A stretch of DNA of 39,359 bases, taken from NCBI GenBank assembly GCA_036796555.1, contig DAIRCS010000018.1:1-39359 (forward strand), given 5' to 3'. Made by a program: the position numbers and the translations under genes. This DNA is from JAJXWB01 sp036796555 (GTDB lineage: Bacteria; Pseudomonadota; Alphaproteobacteria; Rhizobiales; Beijerinckiaceae). The notes under the pieces were generated by a model, which worked only from the letters and a program-made list of their open reading frames with translations, was not told where the DNA came from and searched no databases. Below are positions 33,145 through 39,359 of this stretch, in pieces; the stretch's first letter is position 1; each line of letters starts with the position of its first letter.

Positions 33145-34434
33145 TTACCCCGCAGCCGCCAGCGCCTGATCGAGATCGGCGATGAGGTCCGCCACGTCCT
33201 CGATGCCGACGGAGATGCGCACCACGTCCGGGCCCGCGCCCGCTGTCACTTTCTGCGCATCCGAGAGCTGCCGGTGCGTGGTGGAGGCGGGGTGAATGAC
33301 GAGCGAACGCGTGTCGCCGACATTGGCGAGATGCGAGAAGAGCTTGAGGTTCTTCACCAGCGCCAGGCCGGCGTCGTAGCCGCCCGTGAGGCCGAAAGTG
33401 AAGACCGCGCCCGCGCCCTTGGGGCAATATTTCTTGGCGAGCTGATGATAGCGGTCGCCCGGCAGGCCAGGATAGCTCACCCACTTCACCGCCGGATGGT
33501 TCGACAGATGCTCCGCGATCGCCTGCGCATTGTCGGAATGCTTCTGCATGCGCAGCGGCAGCGTCTCGACGCCGGTCAGGATCATGAAGGCGTTGAAGGG
33601 CGAGAGCGCGGGGCCGAGATCGCGCAGGCCGAGAACGCGCAGCGCGATGGCGAAGGCGAAATTGCCGAAGGTCTCGCCGAGCACCATGCCGCCATACTCG
33701 GGGCGCGGCTCGGACAGCATCGGATAGCGCTTGTCGGCGAGCCAGTCGAAGGTTCCGCCGTCCACGACCACGCCGCCGATCGAATTGCCGTGGCCGCCGA
33801 GGAATTTCGTCGCGGAATGAACGACGATGTCCGCGCCATAATCGATCGGCTTGAGCAGGTAGGGGGTGGCCAGCGTATTGTCGACGATCAGCGGCACGCG
33901 CGCGCGCTTGGCGATCTTCGCGACGGCCTCGATGTCGACGATCACGCCGCCGGGATTGGCGATGGATTCGACGAAGATCGCCTTGGTGCGCGGGCCGATG
34001 GCGGCCTCGAAAGCGTTGAGATCGTCCGGATCGGCCCATTTCGGCGTCCAGCCGAAATTCTTGTAGCTGTGGTTGAACTGGTTGATCGAGCCGCCGTAGA
34101 GCTTGGTCGAGGCGACGAATTCGTCGCCGGGCGTCAACAGCGCGTGGAAGGTGAGAAATTCGGCCGCGTGACCGGACGCCACGCCGAGCGCGGCCGTGCC
34201 GCCTTCGAGAGCCGCGACGCGCTCTTCCAGCACCGCGTTCGTCGGGTTGGTGATGCGCGTATAGATATTGCCGAAAGCCTGCAGACCGAACAGCGAGGCC
34301 GCGTGATCGACGTCGTCGAAGACGAAGGACGTCGTCTGGTAGATCGGCGTCGCGCGGGCGCCCGTCGCGGGATCTGGCTTGGCGCCGGCGTGGACGGCGA
34401 GGGTGGAGAAGCCGGGGACGGGCGTGTCGCTCAT
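33145..34434 (-). CDS. metY: O-acetylhomoserine sulfhydrylase (aminocarboxypropyltransferase)
   Basis: MetY makes homocysteine from O-acetylhomoserine and sulfide in methionine synthesis, using pyridoxal phosphate. The 429-residue enzyme has the MetY start (FSTLAVHAGAKPDPATGARA, TPIYQTTSFVF), GNIYTRITNPTNAVLEERVA, the region VVHSATKFLGGHGNSIGG with PLP-Lys210, and VSYPGLPGDRYHQLAKKYCP plus ASTTHRQLSDAQ late, all characteristic of the MetY rather than the MetZ/MetB branch. Complete. Its own promoter with two repeated sites lies just upstream (34446-34498). No SAM-II riboswitch can be recognised in the 60-base leader. Confidence 0.95.
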   Translation of the reverse strand: MSDTPVPGFSTLAVHAGAKPDPATGARATPIYQTTSFVFDDVDHAASLFGLQAFGNIYTRITNPTNAVLEERVAALEGGTAALGVASGHAAEFLTFHALLTPGDEFVASTKLYGGSINQFNHSYKNFGWTPKWADPDDLNAFEAAIGPRTKAIFVESIANPGGVIVDIEAVAKIAKRARVPLIVDNTLATPYLLKPIDYGADIVVHSATKFLGGHGNSIGGVVVDGGTFDWLADKRYPMLSEPRPEYGGMVLGETFGNFAFAIALRVLGLRDLGPALSPFNAFMILTGVETLPLRMQKHSDNAQAIAEHLSNHPAVKWVSYPGLPGDRYHQLAKKYCPKGAGAVFTFGLTGGYDAGLALVKNLKLFSHLANVGDTRSLVIHPASTTHRQLSDAQKVTAGAGPDVVRISVGIEDVADLIADLDQALAAAG

Positions 34435-34445
34435 GATTCAGGTCC

Positions 34446-34498
34446 GTTTGTTATATCAGTTCAAATGTTCGTTATATAGAACGCGCGTATGGAGTCAA
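34446..34498 (-). promoter_or_regulatory. metY promoter with two 11-base direct repeats
   Basis: On the minus strand TTGACT (34493-34498) and TATAAC (34471-34476) are spaced by 16 bases, a good promoter. Overlapping the -10 is ATATAACGAAC (34467-34477), and 21 bases downstream is ATATAACAAAC (34446-34456), matching at 10 of 11 positions. Spacing of two helical turns, one copy on the promoter, suggests a repressor bound to one face of DNA. The regulator is not known from the sequence. Confidence 0.55.
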
Positions 34499-34540
34499 TC
34501 GTCGCCGTCTTTCCGTCGAAAGACAATGCGGCGATTTCGT

Positions 34541-35074
34541 TCAGGATTTCCGCGCCGCCCGCCACGCGCGCAATGTCTGCAGCGCGCCCTCGATATGCGG
34601 CTGCGCCTCCGACGACGACACGACCGACAGAATGCGATTGTCCGGCGCGATCACGTAGGACACGCGCGCCGCGTAGGGGCTGCGGCCGCCGACGTCGTAG
34701 GCCTTCATGACCGCGCGATCCGCATCCGCGCCGACGGCGAATTTGTCGCGGCACTCGAGCGAGGAGAATTTGCGCTGCGTCTCGATATCGTCGCCGGAGA
34801 CGCCGAGGACGCTCGCGCCGAGCGCGACGAAATCGCCGGCCGCTTCGGCGAAGAGATGAGCTTCCTCCGTGCAGACGCTGGTGAAGCTCTTGGGATAGAA
34901 ATAGACGACGACCGGCCCCTTCTTCAGCGCATCCGCCAGCGAGAAGGAAAAATCCTTGCCTGCCAGCGCGCCCTGGATCCGGAAATCCGGCGCGTTCGCG
35001 CCCACGGGCAGGGCGGCCTGCGCGACGGCGACGGCCGAAGCCAGAACTGCGGCGAGAACAAGCGTCCGTTTCAT
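34541..35074 (-). CDS. Exported peroxiredoxin (AhpC/TSA family, BCP-like)
   Basis: A 177-residue thiol peroxidase. It has a signal peptide (MKRTLVLAAVLASAVAVAQA) and a complete thioredoxin fold: APDFRIQGALAGKDFSF, VVVYFYPKSFTSVCTEEA with peroxidatic Cys68, VLGVSGDDIETQRKF and a second cysteine at 108 (SSLECRDKF), a possible resolving residue. The usual FTPGCT is SFTSVCT, seen in some exported forms. It would reduce peroxides in the periplasm. ATG at 35074 follows GGGAGG; the longer frame to 35203 is not real. It lies on the metY strand, with about 100 bases between that contain the metY promoter. Confidence 0.88.
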   Translation of the reverse strand: MKRTLVLAAVLASAVAVAQAALPVGANAPDFRIQGALAGKDFSFSLADALKKGPVVVYFYPKSFTSVCTEEAHLFAEAAGDFVALGASVLGVSGDDIETQRKFSSLECRDKFAVGADADRAVMKAYDVGGRSPYAARVSYVIAPDNRILSVVSSSEAQPHIEGALQTLRAWRAARKS

Positions 35075-35261
35075 GAGGCCTCCCGAATGCGGCGCGGGCG
35101 AAGATAGCGCCGCGCGCGCCACCGGACAGGCCGCGGCCGATCTCGATGCGGTCGAGCGGCGCCGACACGAACGGGACACAGAGCAGGGCGCGCCGGCGCT
35201 CATTCGTCACCGCGCGTTAACTTTTTACGGTGAAGTCTGCCCACGTCTTTGTGTCAGACGG

Positions 35262-35834
35262 ATGCGTATCATGCGTGGACCTTTTCTCGCTGTTTCGATC
35301 GGCGCGCTCGCGCTCGGCGGTTGCGCCAGCACAATGCCTGCGGAGCCGCAGGTGACGGTCGTGCCCGGCAAGGGCGTGTCCTACGCGGCCTTCCAGCGCG
35401 ACGACGATTATTGCCAGGCGAACGCGCAGGCCGCCGTCGGCTATCGCTCGCCGGGGCAGGCCTCCAACGACAGCACGGTCGGCGGCGCGGCCGTCGGCAC
35501 GGCGGTGGGCGCGCTGGCGGGCGCCGCGATCGGCGCGGCCGCGGGCAATGCGGGAACCGGCGCGCTGATCGGCGCGGGCGCGGGGCTTGCGGGCGGCTCG
35601 ATCGTCGGCGCGGAGAACGGCCGCGCGGCGGGCGGCGCCGTGCAGGCGCGCTACGACCGCGTCTATGCGCAATGCATGGTGTCGCGCGGGCATCGCGTCG
35701 GCGGCCCCGAGGTCGAGCCCGTGGTGATGGTGGACGCGCCGCGGCCGGTCTACGTCTATCCGCGTCCGTATTACTGGGGCGCCGGCGTCTATTACGGCCC
35801 GCCGCGGCCGTATTGGCGGCGCGGCTGGTGGTGA
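35262..35834 (+). CDS. Glycine-zipper lipoprotein
   Basis: A 190-residue envelope protein: lipobox LALGGCAS (Cys at about 23), a conserved DDDYCQANAQAAVGYR segment, then a long glycine zipper (GGAAVGTAVGALAGAAIGAA to GAGLAGGSIVGAENG, about 80-125) able to insert in membrane, the conserved ARYDRVYAQCMVSRGHRV block, and a Pro/Tyr-rich tail (YVYPRPYYWGAGVYYGPPRP). This layout is common in Rhizobiales as 'YMGG-like or glycine zipper' proteins of unknown role. Start could be 35262 or the ATG at 35271. Divergent from the peroxiredoxin, with the intervening 187 bases holding no other gene. Confidence 0.8.
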   Translation: MRIMRGPFLAVSIGALALGGCASTMPAEPQVTVVPGKGVSYAAFQRDDDYCQANAQAAVGYRSPGQASNDSTVGGAAVGTAVGALAGAAIGAAAGNAGTGALIGAGAGLAGGSIVGAENGRAAGGAVQARYDRVYAQCMVSRGHRVGGPEVEPVVMVDAPRPVYVYPRPYYWGAGVYYGPPRPYWRRGWW

Positions 35835-35899
35835 GCGCGATTGCCGGCGCTCGCCGCGCCGGCTAGAACAGCGCCGAACGATACGGAGCGCGGGACGCC

Positions 35900-36259
35900 A
35901 TGGGCATTCTCGACGGATTGATCGGCCAGATGATGGGCCAGTTCGAGGCGCAGGTCCTGCCGGGCCTGCTGCAGAACGCGCTGGCGCATACGAGCCTCGG
36001 CTCGCTGCAGGGCCTCGTCGACAAGCTGCGCGCCTCCGGCCTCGGACCGCAGGTCGATTCCTGGCTCGGGCGCGGCGCCAATCAGCCGATCACCGCCGAG
36101 CAGCTCGAAAACGCGCTGGGGCCGGGCGTGGTGGAGAAGATTTCCACGACGCTCAACATGCCGCCGGACGAAATCTTCGGTTTTCTCGCCAAATGGCTGC
36201 CGACGATCATCGATACGCTCTCGCCCGGCGGGCAGGTGCAGACGCCCCAGGCGAAGTAA
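35900..36259 (+). CDS. YidB family protein (DUF937)
   Basis: A 119-residue protein beginning MGILDGLIGQMMGQFEAQVL, with LGSLQGLVDKLRASGLGPQV, SWLGRGANQPITAEQLENAL and KISTTLNMPPDEIFGFLAKW then LPTIIDTLSPGG, the YidB pattern. The middle (NQPITAEQLENALG) and PDEIFGFLAKWLPTIID are diagnostic of the family. The role of YidB is unknown. It is 65 bases after the glycine-zipper gene and 17 bases before the secreted hydrolase gene on the same strand. Confidence 0.88.
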   Translation: MGILDGLIGQMMGQFEAQVLPGLLQNALAHTSLGSLQGLVDKLRASGLGPQVDSWLGRGANQPITAEQLENALGPGVVEKISTTLNMPPDEIFGFLAKWLPTIIDTLSPGGQVQTPQAK

Positions 36260-36276
36260 TTCCGCTTCGGCGCCGC

Positions 36277-37269
36277 ATGCGGATCGCCCGGCGTTCCCGC
36301 CTGACGACCCTGACGGCGGCGCTGCTCTTCTTCGCGGCTCCCGTCATCGCGCATTCCTTGGCCTCCTCGACCGAAATCGAAGCTCCCGGACCCCTCGGTC
36401 CGCTGAAGGGCGCGCTGGCCGGTCCGGCGGACGCCGGATCGCCCGCCGTCCTCATCATCCCCGGCTCCGGTCCGACGGATCGCGACGGCGACAATCCGCT
36501 CGGCGTCAAGGCCGCGACCTACGCCTTGCTGGCGGCGGCCCTCGCCGCGCGCGGCGTGACCAGCGTGCGGATCGACAAGCGCGGCATGTTCGGCAGCGCG
36601 GCGGCCGTCGCCGACGCCAACGACGTGACGATCGAGGACTACGCACAGGACGTCGGCGCCTGGGCCGAGACGATCCGAAGTCGCACCGGCGCGTCCTGCG
36701 TCTGGCTGCTCGGCCACAGCGAGGGCGGGCTGGTGGCGATGGCGGCCGCGGCGCGCAGGCCGGCGCATGTCTGCGGGCTGGCCCTCGTGGCGACCGCCGG
36801 CCGCAGGCTCGGCGACGTGCTGAAGGAACAATTGCGCGCCAACCCCGCCAATGCGCCGCTGCTCGCCGCAGCGGACGCGGCGATCGACGCGCTCGCCGCA
36901 GGACGGCGCGTCGACGCCGCCCGCCTGCACCCCGCGCTCGCGCCGCTGTTCCGGCCGGCGGTGCAGCGCTTCCTCGTCAGCGCCTTCGCGCTCGATCCCG
37001 CCGACCTGATCGCGCGCGTGGACAGGCCGGTTCTCATCCTGCAGGGCGGCCGGGATATCCAGGTTGGCCTCGCGGATGCGGCGCGGCTCAAGGGCGCCTG
37101 CCCGTCGGCCATGCTGACGATTCTGCCCGACGTCAATCACGTGCTCAAGCGCGTGACGTCCGACGATCGCGGCGCAAATCTGGCGACCTACGCCGATCCC
37201 AACCTGCCGCTCGCCCCCGGCGTGGTCGAGGCCATCGCCGCTTTCGTCGGCGCCCCGCCGCGCCCATGA
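36277..37269 (+). CDS. Secreted alpha/beta hydrolase
   Basis: A 330-residue hydrolase with a signal peptide (MRIARRSRLTTLTAALLFFA, cut near HSLA) and the fold's marks: oxyanion strand AVLIIPGSGPTDRDGDNPLG, RIDKRGMFGS, nucleophile elbow GHSEGG (Ser148), Asp260 in LILQGGRD and catalytic His288 in PDVNHVLK. The GPTDRDGDN and DKRG motifs place it with the periplasmic YjiE-like or 'DLH-like' esterases that are annotated simply as alpha/beta hydrolases. Natural substrate unknown. ATG 36277 is preferred; the frame extends upstream without a signal. Its end faces the paralogous secreted genes. Confidence 0.85.
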   Translation: MRIARRSRLTTLTAALLFFAAPVIAHSLASSTEIEAPGPLGPLKGALAGPADAGSPAVLIIPGSGPTDRDGDNPLGVKAATYALLAAALAARGVTSVRIDKRGMFGSAAAVADANDVTIEDYAQDVGAWAETIRSRTGASCVWLLGHSEGGLVAMAAAARRPAHVCGLALVATAGRRLGDVLKEQLRANPANAPLLAAADAAIDALAAGRRVDAARLHPALAPLFRPAVQRFLVSAFALDPADLIARVDRPVLILQGGRDIQVGLADAARLKGACPSAMLTILPDVNHVLKRVTSDDRGANLATYADPNLPLAPGVVEAIAAFVGAPPRP

Positions 37270-37300
37270 CCGCAGGCGGGGGCGCTCGCCGTATCCGGCG

Positions 37301-37981
37301 TCAGCTCCGGCAGAGCGCGAGATTGATGCGCGTCGCCTTCAGGAGCGGCTTGAACTCCTCCCAATCCGAGGGCGGATAGTCGGGCTGGAGATCGTCGTCC
37401 TTCCTGCCGGCCTGCTCGGCCAGGGGCGCAAGCGTCTTCAAACATTCCTCCTTGCGGCCCAGATGGTATTGCGCGATCGCCAGATCGTTGCGCAGGCCCG
37501 CCGTCTCCATCGGCCCGAGCGTGCGGGCGCAGGCCGAGAGTTGCGGCGCGAGCAGGCGCGCGGCCTTCGCGTAGTCCTTCGCGTCATAGGCCGCCTTGAA
37601 CGCCTTGCGGGTCTTTGCACGCGCGCCGTCGGCGCAGCCGCGCGCGGGTTTGAGATAGAGCCCCTCGAAATAGGCGCGCGCGCCGCAATAAGCGCGACAG
37701 GTTTCCGGCGTCGTCGGCGTGACCTGATAGCCGCCGTCCTTCGCTGCAAACGCGATGCGGCAGATGTCGCCTGCGTCGTCGAGCGTGGCCGTCATGCCCT
37801 TGAGCTTGCCGTCGAGGCTGCAGGTATGGCCGTTGCCGCCGACGGCGAGAATTTCAAAGCCGCCGTTTTTAACTTTCAGCGTTCCCCAGCCGTGTTCGGC
37901 GATGTAATCGCCGGTCGCGACCTGCGCATGGGCGGCGGAGGCGGCGACGGCCAGGGCGAGGGCGGCGAGACTGCCTTTCAT
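37301..37981 (-). CDS. Eight-cysteine secreted protein, tandem copy 2
   Basis: A 226-residue exported protein (signal MKGSLAALALAVAASAAHAQ). A beta-rich N-terminal half (VATGDYIAEHGWGTLKV, FEILAVGGNGHTCSLDGKLK, DDAGDICRIAF) is followed by a helical half with AFKAAYDAKDYAKAARLLAP and NDLAIAQYHLGRKEECLKTL, the sequence plan of a TPR-like pair. Its eight cysteines occur in the same order as in the next gene upstream. AAGGAG just before the ATG gives a strong ribosome site. I do not recognise the family; an envelope inhibitor or binding role is only a guess. Confidence 0.8.
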   Translation of the reverse strand: MKGSLAALALAVAASAAHAQVATGDYIAEHGWGTLKVKNGGFEILAVGGNGHTCSLDGKLKGMTATLDDAGDICRIAFAAKDGGYQVTPTTPETCRAYCGARAYFEGLYLKPARGCADGARAKTRKAFKAAYDAKDYAKAARLLAPQLSACARTLGPMETAGLRNDLAIAQYHLGRKEECLKTLAPLAEQAGRKDDDLQPDYPPSDWEEFKPLLKATRINLALCRS

Positions 37982-37991
37982 CGAAATCTCC

Positions 37992-38672
37992 TTACGCGCG
38001 GCATTGCTTCAGCGTCTCGCGCAGATCCTTCAGCGCGCCCTCGTAGCGATAGAGATCGAAGGAGGAATATTTCTCCTGCAGCTTCTCGTCGCTGGCGTCG
38101 GCGTCCCCGATCAGCGGTTCGAGCGTCTTCAGGCAATCGGCCTTGCGGCCCTGCCGCATCTGCGCAGCGGCGAGATCGGTTCGCGCGCCGACGCCGTCGA
38201 GCCAGGGCAGGGTTTTGGCGCAGACCTCGAGCTGTTGCGCCAGCAGCGCCTCGACCTTGGCGTCGTCCTTCGCCCGCGTCGCGGCGTCCACGGCCTTCTG
38301 CGTCCGATCGCGCGCCTTGTCCGAGCAACCCGCCGCGACTTTCAGATAGACCCCCTCGATGGTGGCCTCCGCGCCGCAGAAGCGCGCGCAAATGGCGCGG
38401 GTCTGCGTCTTCACCTCGACGCCGTCGGGCCGCGCGGCGAATGTCACGACGCATGTCTTGCCCGCATCGGCCGCACGCCCAGTGGCGCCCTTGCGCGTCC
38501 CGTCGATCGTGCAGGTGTCGCCATTCGCGCCTGCGCCGAGAATTTCGAAGGCGCCGGGCGTGATCTGCAAGGTGAACGCGCCGCCCCTGGTCGCATATTC
38601 CCCTATCGCGATCTGCGCATGGGCGGTGGAAGCCGCGAGGAAAAGCGGGAGGGCAAGGGCGGGACGGAACAC
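37992..38672 (-). CDS. Eight-cysteine secreted protein, tandem copy 1
   Basis: Also 226 residues, with signal MFRPALALPLFLAASTAHAQ and the same layout: IAIGEYATRGGAFTLQI, FEILGAGANGDTCTIDGTRK, DAGKTCVVTFA, AICARFCGAEATIEGVYLKV, then a helical half with EVCAKTLP and ADCLKTLEPLIG. All eight cysteines match those of the neighbour at 37301-37981, so the two arose by duplication. It starts at GTG 38672 with no ATG available in frame; a GGAT-containing purine stretch lies upstream. The genes are 10 bases apart and cotranscribed. Confidence 0.78.
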   Translation of the reverse strand: MFRPALALPLFLAASTAHAQIAIGEYATRGGAFTLQITPGAFEILGAGANGDTCTIDGTRKGATGRAADAGKTCVVTFAARPDGVEVKTQTRAICARFCGAEATIEGVYLKVAAGCSDKARDRTQKAVDAATRAKDDAKVEALLAQQLEVCAKTLPWLDGVGARTDLAAAQMRQGRKADCLKTLEPLIGDADASDEKLQEKYSSFDLYRYEGALKDLRETLKQCRA

Positions 38673-38759
38673 GGATGTCGATCCTGAAGCGGGGCGGTTT
38701 CAGGACCGATTTACCGCCGTGACTGGGGCGATGCTGTGTCGGGAAGCACGAGTCTCGCT

Positions 38760-38910
38760 CCCTCTCCCCGCACAAGCGGGGAGAGGGTAGGGTGAGGGGG
38801 CAATCGACTGGGCGCCGTGTTGCGGCCTTGTCTCTCATCCTCGGTTGAAAGCGGCATTGCTGCTTTCGACGACTTCGGCCACCTTCCCCTCGTGAAACGA
38901 GGAGAAGGGA
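38760..38910. repeat. Paired palindromic repeat (BIME-like), third copy, next to DUF559 gene
   Basis: Left unit: CCCTCTCCCCGC, ACAA, GCGGGGAGAGGG (38760-38787, perfect 12-bp stem), then TAGGGTGAGGGGG. Right unit, inverted: CTCATCC (38834-38840), an inner hairpin around GAAAGC/GCTTTC (38847-38867), and CCTTCCCCTCG/CGAGGAGAAGG (38882-38908, one mismatch). The DUF559 gene starts 13 bases after the right unit. Confidence 0.85.
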
Positions 38911-38922
38911 TCGATCGGCGCG

Positions 38923-39288
38923 ATGCGTGGGCCGCGGGAGCAGCAGACGGAGCGGGCGCGTGACTTGCGCGCGAACATGCCTTCGGCGGAGGCCCGCCTA
39001 TGGTCGCGCCTGCGCAACCGGGGTCTGAACGGGTTCAAATTCGTGCGCCAGGAACCCGTCGGGCGTTACTTCGCGGATTTGTGTTGCCGCGAGGAAAAGC
39101 TGGTCGTCGAGATCGACGGCGCGACCCATTCGACGGATGGGGAACGCGCACGAGATGAGGCGCGCCAAGCCTTCCTCGTCTCGCGAGGCTATCGCGTTCT
39201 GCGCTTCTGGAATGCCGAGATATACGAAAATCTCGACGGCGTTCTCGAAACCATTCTCGCCGCATTGGAACGGCGAGAGACCTTGTGA
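38923..39288 (+). CDS. DUF559 (Vsr-like PD-(D/E)XK) endonuclease-domain protein
   Basis: A 121-residue protein with the DUF559 plan: basic N-terminus RARDLRANMPSAEARLWSRL, then GFKFVRQEPVGRYFADLCC with Asp52, KLVVEIDGATHS with Glu63 and Asp65, and GYRVLRFWNAEIYENLDGVL. Asp52 and Glu-x-Asp fit a metal-dependent nuclease core like Vsr repair nuclease. DUF559 function is not established. ATG 38923 lies 13 bases after a repeat unit, and a decayed copy of the repeat starts directly after its stop, so the gene is bracketed by the repeats. Complete and with no frameshift. Confidence 0.88.
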   Translation: MRGPREQQTERARDLRANMPSAEARLWSRLRNRGLNGFKFVRQEPVGRYFADLCCREEKLVVEIDGATHSTDGERARDEARQAFLVSRGYRVLRFWNAEIYENLDGVLETILAALERRETL

Positions 39289-39317
39289 CTCCCTCTCCCC
39301 GTTTACGGCAGGGGAAT
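39289..39317. repeat. Decayed palindromic unit just after the DUF559 gene
   Basis: CTCCCTCTCCCCG begins on the base after the DUF559 stop and repeats the left stem of the unit at 38758-38770 exactly, but the right side (TTTACGGCAGGGGAATC) has lost most of the complementary arm. The remaining 42 bases to the window end show nothing else. Confidence 0.65.
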
Positions 39318-39359
39318 CGCATTTGGGTCTGGCGCGGCTTTGTTGGATGGATTCTTTAG

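Noticed and set aside
34435..34540. SAM-II riboswitch before metY
   Set aside because: The transcribed leader after the visible promoter is too short and lacks a recognisable pseudoknot; only repeated sites are seen.

Overview
The window reads as a chromosomal segment of a GC-rich alphaproteobacterium, most likely of the order Hyphomicrobiales (Rhizobiales). Grounds: the plsX-fabH-ihfA-MerR gene order, alphaproteobacterial small families (DUF2842, DUF1272, DUF423), a heme A synthase, the EPS gene repertoire, and several intergenic palindromic repeat families of a kind seen across Rhizobiales. Genus cannot be fixed from sequence reading alone. There is no insertion sequence, integrase, CRISPR array or rRNA operon.

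Layout. (1) 1-2600: end of plsX, fabH, ihfA, a MerR regulator and tRNA-Pro(GGG). (2) 2601-3957: a gene-poor stretch with one small secreted protein and a possible frameshifted small secreted ORF. (3) 3958-6110: a phasin-like small protein, an aldose-1-epimerase-like gene that seems to start at CTG, and folD. (4) 6200-9816: a Crp-type regulator directly followed by a spermidine/putrescine-type ABC importer (ATPase and two permeases, no binding protein), with a paired palindromic repeat between the permease genes. (5) 9820-17843, minus strand: an AsmA-family protein, a two-subunit 3-oxoacid CoA-transferase split by an 84-bp inverted-repeat element, and an RND pump with its adaptor. (6) 18434-30508: an exopolysaccharide (EPS) locus: beta-helix protein, O-antigen polymerase/ligase-like membrane protein, secreted propeller-like protein, WcaJ-type initiating transferase, one GT4 glycosyltransferase and a Wza-like lipoprotein on the minus strand; then, divergently, a Wzz/BY-kinase-type protein whose kinase domain has lost its ATP-binding motifs, a CelD/FemAB-like acyltransferase and a NodB-type deacetylase. 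(7) 30795-37269: DUF2842, panD, ctaA, DUF333 and DUF1272 genes, metY with a visible promoter and repeated operator-like sites, a periplasmic peroxiredoxin, a glycine-zipper lipoprotein, a YidB-like protein and a secreted alpha/beta hydrolase. (8) 37301-39359: two tandem paralogous eight-cysteine secreted proteins, then a DUF559 nuclease-like gene flanked closely by palindromic repeats.

How it fits together. The EPS genes make a partial Wzx/Wzy-type pathway: initiation (WcaJ-like), one sugar addition, polymerisation (Wzy-like), length control and export (Wzc-like/Wza-like), with candidate modifying enzymes. No Wzx flippase and only one GT are present, so the pathway must be completed elsewhere. 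The two most unusual items are the degenerate, probably non-catalytic BY-kinase domain of the polysaccharide co-polymerase, and the family of paired palindromes (8899-9020, 30574-30719, 38760-38910, decayed copy 39289-39317), one pair of which abuts the DUF559 gene in a way that recalls REP elements and their RAYT transposases.
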